From the NCBI GenBank assembly GCA_019136935.1, contig JAGVTI010000200.1, positions 1-17,621 of the forward strand: a DNA stretch of 17,621 bases, read 5' to 3'. Source of the stretch: Deltaproteobacteria bacterium. Its GTDB lineage: Bacteria; Desulfobacterota; Syntrophia; Syntrophales; JAAYKM01. Each line of letters begins with the position of its first letter. The first letter of the stretch is position 1. Positions 1 to 7,660 of this stretch are shown piece by piece. The notes under the pieces were generated by a model. That model searched no databases, was not told the origin of the DNA, and was given only the letters and a program-made list of their open reading frames with translations. Made by a program: the position numbers and the translations under genes.

Positions 1-114
1 GGACAACGGTTGTTTTTATCAACCAGCTCCGCATGAAGATCGGGGTCTTTTTCGGCAACCCTGAAACCACGACGGGGGGAAACGCCCTCAAGTTCTACGC
101 CACAATGCGCCTGG
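1..114 (+). repeat. direct repeat copy 1 (recA segment)
   Basis: These 114 bases are identical to 586-699, at an offset of 585 bases (195 codons, in frame). The identity runs from the window edge and ends right after CGCCTGG, at a place where both the N-terminal (MRLGG) and L2-proximal (MRL) parts of recA encode MRL. The copy may extend further left outside the window. Confidence 0.97.
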
Positions 115-707
115 GCGGCGCGGAAAAGGTCACGGATATCGCCGTCATTCCGACGGGATCCCTCGGCCTGGATGTCGCTCTCGGTATCGGCGGCGTTCCA
201 CGGGGACGCGTGATCGAAATCTTCGGGCCGGAATCGGGCGGGAAAACCACCCTGGCTCTCCATATCGTGGCGGAGGCCCAGAAGCAGAACGGCATCGCCG
301 CGTTCATCGACGCGGAACACGCCCTCGATGTGACCTACGCACGAAAGATCGGCGTCAACACGGACGAACTGCTCATCTCCCAACCCGATACGGGTGAACA
401 GGCCCTGGAAATCGCGGAAACGCTGGTCCGCAGCGGCGCCCTGGATATCCTGGTCGTCGACTCCGTGGCCGCACTGGTCCCCAAAGCGGAGCTGGAAGGC
501 GAAATGGGGGACGCCCAGATGGGACTCCAGGCCAGGCTCATGTCCCAGGCGCTCCGGAAACTGACGGGAAGCATCAACAAGTCCAGGACAACGGTTGTTT
601 TTATCAACCAGCTCCGCATGAAGATCGGGGTCTTTTTCGGCAACCCTGAAACCACGACGGGGGGAAACGCCCTCAAGTTCTACGCCACAATGCGCCTGGC
701 GGCATGA
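3..707 (+). pseudogene. recA: recA, main fragment (ATPase core), rearranged
   Basis: This encodes most of the RecA recombinase core, the ATPase that forms filaments on single-stranded DNA, drives strand exchange and triggers LexA cleavage. The frame is open from the left edge. The part from about base 115 is collinear with Rec[10 protein letters not shown], Walker [10 protein letters not shown] (the usual second S is G), the DAEHALD region, Walker B-like [18 protein letters not shown], and loop L2 [14 protein letters not shown]. Two things are wrong. Bases 1-114 encode the L2 region and are an exact copy of 586-699, placed ahead of the core where the RecA N-terminus should be, with the join at the shared residues MRL. 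After the second copy the frame reads AA and stops at 705-707, where family members continue with a DIRRIG-type segment. The first ATG, at 33, lies in the duplicated part and is not a credible start. Identity as recA is certain; whether the damage is biological or an assembly error is not. Confidence 0.85.
586..699 (+). repeat. direct repeat copy 2 (recA segment)
   Basis: This is the second copy of the 114-base repeat, in its natural place in the recA core. It ends exactly where the recA deletion begins: the base after it (700) is the first that differs from copy 1. Confidence 0.97.
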
Positions 708-1003
708 GGACCCGGGTCAAGGTGGTCAAGAACAAACTGGCCCCGCCTTTCCGGGAAACGGAATTCGACGTGATCTTCGGCGAAGGCATATCCAAGGAAG
801 GGGATCTGATCGATCTCGGGGTGGATCAGGGCCTGGTCGAAAAGAGCGGGGCCTGGTACTCTTACGGGGGGGAACGGATCGGGCAGGGCCGGGACAACGT
901 AAGGCAGTATCTCAGGGATCATCCCGAGATTGCCGATGCGATATCGGGGGCGCTGAGGGAAAAATTCGGTCTTCCGCCCCTAGAAGGAAATGTCCAGGGC
1001 TGA
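704..1003 (+). pseudogene. recA: recA, C-terminal fragment
   Basis: This is the C-terminal part of RecA in a different frame from the core fragment. It starts at [10 protein letters not shown] and continues through [20 protein letters not shown] and [16 protein letters not shown], all well-conserved RecA sequence, to a short C-terminal tail. The ATG at 704 sits in the position of the residue before RTRVKV and has no ribosome binding site, so it is not expected to be a true start. Compared with E. coli RecA, about 18 residues are expected between the MRL/VRL end of the core and TRVKV. Here only 11 bases separate the two conserved blocks, so about 43 bases are missing, which gives the frame change. 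RecX starts 2 bases after the stop, as expected for an intact recA-recX unit. Confidence 0.85.
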
Positions 1004-1005
1004 CG

Positions 1006-1461
1006 GTGGAAAGGTCCCCCCTGGAGAAAGCGCGCCTGCAGGCTTTCCGGCTCCTGTCCCTGCGGTCCAGGGGGGAACGTGAGCTCCGGGATCGCCTGTC
1101 GGAGAACCACGGTCCGGACGTGATCGACCACGTCATCCGGCAGCTCCAAGAGCAGGGGTATCTCAACGACGAAGATTTCGCCCGTGAACGGGCACGCCGG
1201 CTTGCCATGGACCACCTGCAGGGGGACCGCGCCATCGAGGCGGATCTCCTCCGGAAGGGCGTCGAGCGGACGGTGATTGCCGGGGCCATCCAGGCGGCCC
1301 GGGAAGAATTGAGCGAACCGGAAGCCATCCGGAAGCTGATAGAAAAAAGACGAAGCGGCTCCGTTCCGGACCGACTCCGGCGGGATAAGATGGGGCGATA
1401 TCTCCTGTCGAAAGGTTTTCCGGCGGGACTGATATTTGAAATATTGAACGAACGGCATTGA
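1006..1461 (+). CDS. recX: regulatory protein RecX
   Basis: RecX binds RecA filaments and in most bacteria limits their growth, modulating recombination and the SOS response. The 151-residue product has the usual RecX length and the three-helix repeat pattern: LxxRxRGERELRDRL near the N-terminus, then LQEQGYLNDEDFARERARR, a stretch matching the conserved GxLdDxxFA core, then ADLLRKGV and the C-terminal RDKMGRYLLSKGF repeat. The start is a GTG two bases after the recA stop; no in-frame ATG lies nearby, and a weak AAGGAA is about 16 bases upstream, so translation is probably coupled to recA. A terminator follows directly. With recA apparently broken, expression of recX through coupling would be affected if the lesion is real. 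Confidence 0.88.
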   Translation: MERSPLEKARLQAFRLLSLRSRGERELRDRLSENHGPDVIDHVIRQLQEQGYLNDEDFARERARRLAMDHLQGDRAIEADLLRKGVERTVIAGAIQAAREELSEPEAIRKLIEKRRSGSVPDRLRRDKMGRYLLSKGFPAGLIFEILNERH

Positions 1462-1462
1462 C

Positions 1463-1484
1463 CCGGATCGGCGATCCGGTTTTT
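1463..1484 (+). terminator. intrinsic terminator after recA-recX
   Basis: A perfect 7-bp GC-rich stem (CCGGATC / GATCCGG) with a 3-base loop is followed at once by five T. It begins two bases after the recX stop, so it ends the recA-recX unit and separates it from alaS. Confidence 0.85.
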
Positions 1485-1519
1485 CATAGAAGTAAATTGA
1501 AGGAGGTTGTTTTTTCACC

Positions 1520-4153
1520 ATGATGACGGGGAGTGAAATCAGGGAAAGTTTTTTAAAGTTTTTCGAGGGAAAGGGTCATGCAAGGGTGTCCAGCTCATCC
1601 CTCGTACCCAAGGACGACCCGACACTCCTGTTTACGAACGCCGGCATGGTCCAGTTCAAGAACTGTTTCCTGGGGCTGGAGGACCGGGGTTACCGGCGGG
1701 CCACGACCTCCCAGAAATGCGCCCGAGCCGGGGGAAAGCACAACGATCTGGAAAACGTGGGCGTCACGACGCGCCATCACACCTTCTTCGAAATGCTGGG
1801 CAATTTCTCCTTCGGCGATTACTTCAAAAAAGAGGCGATCTCCTGGGCCTGGGAATACCTGACGGAAGTACTCCGGCTGCCGAAGGAAAAACTCTGGATC
1901 ACCGTTTACGAAAACGACGACGAGGCCATCCAGATATGGCATGAGCAGATGCACGTCCCCCTGGAACGCATCGTCCGGATGGGGGAAAAGAGCAATTTCT
2001 GGATGATGGGGGAAACGGGCCCCTGCGGACCCTGTTCGGAAATCCTCTACGACCAGGGTGAGGGAACGGGTTGCGGCCGGCCGACCTGCGACGTTCACTG
2101 TGAATGCGACCGCCACCTGGAAATCTGGAATCTCGTTTTCACCCAGTTCGACCGGGACGCCGCGGGGAACCTGAATCCCCTGCCCCGGCCGAACATCGAC
2201 ACGGGAATGGGCCTGGAACGCCTGACGGCGGTGGTTCAGGGAGTCAAGAGCAATTACGACACCGATCTGTTTCAGGACGTCATCCGTTATACCGAAGAGA
2301 TCAGCGGCAGAAAATACGGCACTGACGAAAAGCAGGACATCTCCATCCGTGTGATCGCGGACCACAGCCGGGCCGTCACCTTTCTGATCGGCGACGGGAT
2401 TCTGCCCTCCAACGAAGGCCGGGGATACGTCCTGAGACGGATTTTGAGGCGGGCCGCACGGCACGGTAAACTGATCGGCCTTAACAAGCCCTTTCTCCAC
2501 GACACCGCCGGTATCGTCATCGACGCGATGAAGGAGACCTACCCCGATCTTCTCGAAAAAACCGCCTACATCCGCAAAGTCATCTTCAACGAGGAGCAGC
2601 GTTTCGGGGAAACCCTGGACAGCGGTCTGAAAATTCTCCAGGAAGAAGTCACCTCCCTGAAATCGGCGAATACCCGGGTCATCCCCGGGAAGGTCGTGTT
2701 CAGGCTTTACGACACCTACGGATTTCCAACGGACCTCACGGCCGACATCGTCCGGGAAGACGGGTTTACTCTGGACATGGAAGGTTTCGAAAAAGCCATG
2801 GCCATGCAGCGGGAAAAGGCCCGGGAGTCCTGGAAGGGAAGCGGGGAAGAGAGCATTTCCGAAATTTACCAGAAGCTCTCCGTCGAGGGCGTTGCCACGC
2901 GGTTCATCGGCTACGAGGGAACGACGAGGGGGAAATCCTCCGTCCTGGCCATCCTGAAAAACGGGGTCCGGACCGACATCCTCCAGGAAGGGGAAACGGG
3001 AGAAATCATCCTGGAAGAAACCCCGTTCTACGGTGAAATCGGCGGCCAGGTAGGTGACACGGGCACCCTGGAAGGAAACGGGTCCGTCTTCGACGTCCGG
3101 GACACCAGGCGTCCCCTCCAGAATCTGGTCAGCCATGTGGGAGAGGTCAAGAAAGGCCGGATCGGGCTCGGCGATACCCTTCAGCTGCGGGTGAACGACG
3201 AGTTGCGCCGGGACACCGAGGCGAACCACTCGGGCACGCACCTTCTCCAGGCCGCCCTCAAGACGGTTCTGGGGAACCACGTCAAGCAGTCCGGGTCGCT
3301 TGTCACGCCCGACCGGCTCCGGTTCGATTTCACCCATTTTTCGAAAATCGAGGAGGCCGAACTGGTCCGGGTGGAACAGCTCTGCAACCGGTTCATCCGC
3401 AGGAATCTTCCGGTCGACACGACCGTCATGGCCCTCGACGAGGCGGTCAAGACGGGGGCGACCGCCGTTTTCGACGAAAAATACACGGAAGAGGTCCGTG
3501 TCGTCAAGATGGGCGACGTCAGCATGGAACTCTGCGGCGGAACCCACGTTCGCCGGACCGGGGACATCGGCTTGCTCAAGATCCTCCATGAATCGGCCAT
3601 CGCCGCCGGCGTCAGGCGCATCGAGGCACTCACGGGCCGCGAAGCGGTCCTTTACATCCAGAAAATGGAAGAGGAACTCAAAAAATCGGCGGCCCTCCTG
3701 AAGGCCAATCCCATGGAACTGGCGGAAAGAACGGACAAGACACTGCGCTACCAGAAGGAATTGGAGCGGGAAATCGAGGCGTTGAAAGGGAAAATGGCAG
3801 CCCGGGATTCGTCCGATCTTCTGACGCGGATCAGGGAAATCAAGGGCGTGTCCACTCTTGCAACAGTCGTTGATGCGCCGGATGCGAAAACCCTGCGGGA
3901 CTTCGGCGACAAACTGCGCGACCGCGTGCCGTCGGGAATCATCCTTCTCGGCAGCAGGGCCGCGGGCAAGGCCATGCTTCTCTGCATTGTGACCAAGGAT
4001 CTGGCGGGGCGCTATCACGCGGGAAATCTGATCAAAGAGATCGCCCCCCTGGTGGGTGGAAGCGGCGGGGGACGGCCGGATATGGCCCAGGCCGGAGGGT
4101 CGAAACCGGAAAAGCTGGAGGAGGCTCTGAACAGGCTGGAGGCGCTCCTTTAA
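1520..4153 (+). CDS. alaS: alanine--tRNA ligase
   Basis: This cytoplasmic class II synthetase charges tRNA-Ala and removes mischarged Ser and Gly. The 877-residue length matches full-length bacterial enzymes. The N-terminal catalytic domain is clear: RESFLKFFEGKGH, LFTNAGMVQFK, then GETGPCGPCSEI near residue 165 and a cysteine-rich GCGRPTCDVHCECD segment. The editing domain has its zinc ligands in HSGTH (about residue 569) and CGGTH (about 670). The C-Ala domain ends with GGSGGGRPDMAQAGG near 850, a signature of the family. AGGAGG lies 13 bases before the first of two adjacent ATGs, so the start could be either. It follows the recX terminator, and no T-box or other leader structure was seen. 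The gene appears complete and ordinary. Confidence 0.97.
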   Translation: MMTGSEIRESFLKFFEGKGHARVSSSSLVPKDDPTLLFTNAGMVQFKNCFLGLEDRGYRRATTSQKCARAGGKHNDLENVGVTTRHHTFFEMLGNFSFGDYFKKEAISWAWEYLTEVLRLPKEKLWITVYENDDEAIQIWHEQMHVPLERIVRMGEKSNFWMMGETGPCGPCSEILYDQGEGTGCGRPTCDVHCECDRHLEIWNLVFTQFDRDAAGNLNPLPRPNIDTGMGLERLTAVVQGVKSNYDTDLFQDVIRYTEEISGRKYGTDEKQDISIRVIADHSRAVTFLIGDGILPSNEGRGYVLRRILRRAARHGKLIGLNKPFLHDTAGIVIDAMKETYPDLLEKTAYIRKVIFNEEQRFGETLDSGLKILQEEVTSLKSANTRVIPGKVVFRLYDTYGFPTDLTADIVREDGFTLDMEGFEKAMAMQREKARESWKGSGEESISEIYQKLSVEGVATRFIGYEGTTRGKSSVLAILKNGVRTDILQEGETGEIILEETPFYGEIGGQVGDTGTLEGNGSVFDVRDTRRPLQNLVSHVGEVKKGRIGLGDTLQLRVNDELRRDTEANHSGTHLLQAALKTVLGNHVKQSGSLVTPDRLRFDFTHFSKIEEAELVRVEQLCNRFIRRNLPVDTTVMALDEAVKTGATAVFDEKYTEEVRVVKMGDVSMELCGGTHVRRTGDIGLLKILHESAIAAGVRRIEALTGREAVLYIQKMEEELKKSAALLKANPMELAERTDKTLRYQKELEREIEALKGKMAARDSSDLLTRIREIKGVSTLATVVDAPDAKTLRDFGDKLRDRVPSGIILLGSRAAGKAMLLCIVTKDLAGRYHAGNLIKEIAPLVGGSGGGRPDMAQAGGSKPEKLEEALNRLEALL

Positions 4154-4229
4154 TCCACCCGGGAATCGGGATCGATCATCACTGCAGGATGCACGATATA
4201 TCTTTCACCAAAAATGTCAGGAGCGAAGC

Positions 4230-4505
4230 ATGCTTGAACCTCTGTGGACCACCAGCGTCTCCATCCCCCTTTTCCAGATCATGTTAGTCCTGGGCGCCAG
4301 CACCCTGGCCCTGGTCCTCGGCAAGATGAAGATCAGCATTGCCATCGGCTATTGCGGCCTTTTGTACTGGGGATACTTCTGCAATCCCAGTCTGAAATCG
4401 ACGGACGGAACTTTCCATATGGACGCCTTCAGCCTCTCTTACATGGGCTTCGGCGTTGTCATTGTCTTTCTCGTCCTGGTCGGGTTGCTGACGCACCAGG
4501 ATTAG
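4230..4505 (+). CDS. small three-helix membrane protein, unknown function
   Basis: I do not recognise this 91-residue protein. Three hydrophobic stretches are visible, at about residues 12-31, 33-50 and 69-88, joined by a short KMK turn and a polar loop (CNPSLKSTDGTFHMD), so it is probably an inner-membrane protein. It is supported as a gene by a CAGGAG ribosome binding site 6 bases before the ATG, hydrophobic residues placed in the pattern of membrane helices, and its fit between alaS and the convergent protease gene. It lies 76 bases after alaS on the same strand and could be co-transcribed, since no terminator is obvious in between. It has no cysteine or histidine motif and no signal peptide distinct from the first helix. 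Reality of the gene is likely; function is unknown. Confidence 0.7.
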   Translation: MLEPLWTTSVSIPLFQIMLVLGASTLALVLGKMKISIAIGYCGLLYWGYFCNPSLKSTDGTFHMDAFSLSYMGFGVVIVFLVLVGLLTHQD

Positions 4506-4529
4506 GCGGGTATTTCCCTTGAAGCGCCG

Positions 4530-7505
4530 CTACATCAACGGTTCGATTCGCAGGGGCGGCCGAAGGGTCTCGTTGGCCCGATTCATTTTCTCAGCTTCCG
4601 AATAAACCGCGACAGCGGCGCGATTCCTGACGCCCGCCAGGTATTTCAAAGCCCCTTCGGTCAATTCCCGGTTTCCCATGGCCAAGACGGCCTGGCGGAA
4701 TCGCCGCCTTTCCTCGTCGGTCAATCCCGCAAAATGGCGGATCATCGAGGTGAACCCCCGTCCGGCGGGGTCCGTCGGCCGGTCCAGGGCACCGATGGAG
4801 CCGATGACGGCTTTCCGTATCTCCTCGGCGGGAATTCCCCCGTCCTCGGCAAAACGGAGGGCCTCCTCGTAAACCGCAAGGGTCCGCTCCAGATGGGGAT
4901 CCCGGTAAGAGAGGAAGGCAAACAGGCCGTTTGTGGGATCGTACTGGCACATTCCCCCATACGCACCGCCCTGTACCCGGATCTTCTGATAAAGACAGCC
5001 GTTTGAAAGAAGCCGGGAAAGAACGAACAGGGGTGCCGCCAGGGGACTCCCGTAAGTCGGCGCGGGAAAGGCTTCCGCCACGTAGGACACCTGGGCGGGG
5101 ATCACCACACCCATCCTGGACGGAAGCACCGGAACCGGGACATCGCAGACCGCGGACGGGGACTCGCTCATCCTCGCCATGACCGGCTCGATGGCTTCCG
5201 AAAGCAGACGCAGGCCCTGCCCGTCGGCGGTCAGGTTCGCAAGCAGACTGTCTTTCCGAACGATCATCGCTTTCAGATCACCGATCCTGTTTATGAAATC
5301 TTCCAGCGTTTCATCCCAGGACTCCGTCAGGGCATGGATGAATTTCAGCTGGCTTCGGCCGTTCCACTGTTCCTCCCGGTAAGCGGGAAGGGTCAGGGAG
5401 GCGGCCGCCGTTCTCTTGGCGAACAGATGACCGGAGGGAACCACGGCGGCCTGGAGATCGTTTCTGCCCTCGAAAACCAGGTCCCGGATCCTCGCCGTTT
5501 CCGTAAGATTCCCCCGGAAGAGGATATCCGACAGGATACCGACGGCATCGGGAATGTTGCGATAGAGCATCCGCACATGGAAAATCATCTTCTGCCAGGT
5601 TTCACGGCCGCCGATACGGAAGCCCGACGCCAAATGGGCGCCCAGGCCGCCCGTTTTCAGGGCGATCCGTTTCGAGAGTTCATCATAGGATAGCGCTCCG
5701 GCCCCCAGGCCGGTCATTAATTTACATAAAAGCGGGAGATATGGCTGCAATTCATCGGGCACATGGGCGACATCGAAGGCGAGTTGCAGGTAGGCGATAT
5801 CGTTCGTGAACAGGTCATGCGAAAGAACCGTGACGCCCCGGCGGCTTTCCGATTCGACGGGAATGATGTCCACATCCGAAGACAGATCCCCAATCCCGAT
5901 GGCCGGAAGCAGATCCTTCGCCCCGGGCGGATCGGGTTCGGTCTGGAATCGCTTGAGACGAAGGGCATCGGAAGCGATCCGTTTGCGGTCCTCCGGTGAA
6001 AGGCCCGCGGCGATAGTACGCAGGGCCTCCCGGGACCTGGCTTCCTGCTGCTGCTGATACGTCGCGCTCGGTTTCATGACGGACAGGAGCCGATGGGGAT
6101 TTTCCAGGAACCAACGGCGCAGAACCTCCTGGAAGAGAGCCGGGTCACGGTCCCAGCGCCGCCTGATATCCTCGATCAGGGCGGGGAAGTTCAATCCGGC
6201 CAGGGGATCCCCGTCGTAAAGCCACGTGTGGAAGACGCGGCCCATCAAGGTGATCCCATAGGGATAGGCTCCCCGGGAAATTTCCTTTCCGTGAAATTCA
6301 ACCTGATGGAGGGCCCCTTCGATCAGGTCCCGTTCAAAGCCCGACTCCACCAGACGGGTAACCGTATCCAGGATCAGGGATTCGATCGCCTCCGCCCGGC
6401 CGGGCTCCGTCCCCCGGAGACCGACGGCGAAAGCCGGCTGCTTGAGGTCCTTCTCCAAGCCGGTAACGGGGGAGAGATCCTCTCCCAGGCCGGATTCGAC
6501 CAGAGCCTTCCTCAGGGGACCGGCGGCGCTGCCGACCAGCGCCCAGGAAACGATTTCCAGGAGAATGACCGTTTCGTAATCAAGGTTGTCCGTCAGCATC
6601 CAGGCCACGTTGACCGCCGTTTTCGCCGCGGTGTCTTCATCGGCGCCGACGGGATATTCTCCGGAAACCGACCGGGGAGCCGTCCAGCGCTCCTGCCCGA
6701 CGATACGGGATTCCACGGCGACGGCGTCGAAACCGTCGAGCACCTCCCCGAGAAACGCCAGGCAATCCCGTGTCGGCGTGTCCCCGTAGAAGAAAAACCG
6801 GGCATTGGAAGGCGAATAGAAGGATCGGTGAAAGGCCCTGAATTGCTCGTACGTCAGGGACGGAATGATGTCGGGCGCACCGCCGGAGTCGTTCCTGTAG
6901 ATGGTATCGGGATAGAGATTCTCCTGGATGGCCTTGAACATGAGGGAATCGGGAGAAGAATAGGCGCCCTTCATTTCGTTGTAAACGATCCCGGAAATAA
7001 CGAGTTCGCTGTCCGGATTGCCGGGATCGGCAAATTCGAAATGGTGGCCCTCCTGGAGAAAGGTTTCCCGGAGCAGCCGCGGGCGGAGGACAAGGTCCGT
7101 ATAGACGCGTGCCAGATTGAAAAAATCTTTCCTCACCTGGCTGGCAACGGGATAAACGGTCTTGTCCGGATAGGTGAAAGCGTTGATGAAGGTCTGGAGG
7201 GAACCCCGATGCAGCTCGTTGAAGACATCCTTCAGGGGATACCGTTCCGAACCGGCGAGAACGGAATGTTCCAGGATATGGGGCAGTCCCGTCGAATCTC
7301 CGGGCGGCGTCCGGAAACAGATTGCGTAGAGGTTCTCCGGATCATCGTTATGCAGGTGAAGAATCCCGGCTCCGGTCCGCAAATGCCGGATCTCGTAGGC
7401 CGTCTGACGAACGTCCGGCAGGGGCTCCACCCGCGTGATCTCGAAATCCAGAAACCGATCGCCCGGTTTGAAGACCGGTTCGGGACAGGTCGACGACTGT
7501 ATCAT
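4530..7505 (-). CDS. M16C family metalloprotease (PreP/Cym1-like, insulinase superfamily)
   Basis: This is a zinc peptidase of the pitrilysin superfamily, subfamily M16C, whose members (mitochondrial/plastid PreP, falcilysin) degrade peptides of roughly 10-65 residues inside a closing chamber. The inverted zinc motif HILEH is at residues 76-80 and the third ligand is probably Glu177 in NEMKGAYSSPDS. The long M16C-associated middle region and a C-terminal half with KIRVQGGAYGG near 845-855 (the conserved Arg/Tyr substrate site) are present, and the length of 991 is typical. There is no signal peptide, so it is likely cytoplasmic. I chose the ATG at 7505 because AAGGAG lies 6 bases upstream of it, inside the first codons of a longer reading that starts at 7520; the longer form has no ribosome binding site. 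It converges with the small membrane protein gene. Confidence 0.93.
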   Translation of the reverse strand: MIQSSTCPEPVFKPGDRFLDFEITRVEPLPDVRQTAYEIRHLRTGAGILHLHNDDPENLYAICFRTPPGDSTGLPHILEHSVLAGSERYPLKDVFNELHRGSLQTFINAFTYPDKTVYPVASQVRKDFFNLARVYTDLVLRPRLLRETFLQEGHHFEFADPGNPDSELVISGIVYNEMKGAYSSPDSLMFKAIQENLYPDTIYRNDSGGAPDIIPSLTYEQFRAFHRSFYSPSNARFFFYGDTPTRDCLAFLGEVLDGFDAVAVESRIVGQERWTAPRSVSGEYPVGADEDTAAKTAVNVAWMLTDNLDYETVILLEIVSWALVGSAAGPLRKALVESGLGEDLSPVTGLEKDLKQPAFAVGLRGTEPGRAEAIESLILDTVTRLVESGFERDLIEGALHQVEFHGKEISRGAYPYGITLMGRVFHTWLYDGDPLAGLNFPALIEDIRRRWDRDPALFQEVLRRWFLENPHRLLSVMKPSATYQQQQEARSREALRTIAAGLSPEDRKRIASDALRLKRFQTEPDPPGAKDLLPAIGIGDLSSDVDIIPVESESRRGVTVLSHDLFTNDIAYLQLAFDVAHVPDELQPYLPLLCKLMTGLGAGALSYDELSKRIALKTGGLGAHLASGFRIGGRETWQKMIFHVRMLYRNIPDAVGILSDILFRGNLTETARIRDLVFEGRNDLQAAVVPSGHLFAKRTAAASLTLPAYREEQWNGRSQLKFIHALTESWDETLEDFINRIGDLKAMIVRKDSLLANLTADGQGLRLLSEAIEPVMARMSESPSAVCDVPVPVLPSRMGVVIPAQVSYVAEAFPAPTYGSPLAAPLFVLSRLLSNGCLYQKIRVQGGAYGGMCQYDPTNGLFAFLSYRDPHLERTLAVYEEALRFAEDGGIPAEEIRKAVIGSIGALDRPTDPAGRGFTSMIRHFAGLTDEERRRFRQAVLAMGNRELTEGALKYLAGVRNRAAVAVYSEAEKMNRANETLRPPLRIEPLM

Positions 7506-7574
7506 GTGCTTCTCCTTCATTTCTTTTTTAAAACGTCATACCCTTATCGATTCTCCCTTTTCCCGTCAAGGCAC

Positions 7575-7614
7575 AAAAAAGGGGGAAACGGCGACGTGAC
7601 CGTTCCCCCCTTTT
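7575..7614 (-). terminator. intrinsic terminator after degP-like gene
   Basis: Read on the minus strand, CCCCCC-type and GGGGG arms plus AACGG/CCGTT form a long stem with one bulged A and an 8-base loop, followed by six T. It lies 46 bases beyond the protease stop. The A and T tracts on both sides would let it work in either direction, but the only gene ending here is on the minus strand. Confidence 0.85.
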
Positions 7615-7660
7615 CGCTCATTTGCCCCCCGTTTCTATCCCGCCGGAACGGAACAGAGTA

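Noticed and set aside
1..1003. Intein or self-splicing intron in recA as the cause of the split
   Set aside because: There is no inserted sequence at the break: the change is a duplication of recA itself plus a small deletion, with no intein or intron motifs.
1595..4018. 807-residue minus-strand open frame opposite alaS
   Set aside because: It is a shadow of alaS: high-GC third-position bias keeps the opposite frame open, and its composition does not resemble a real protein.
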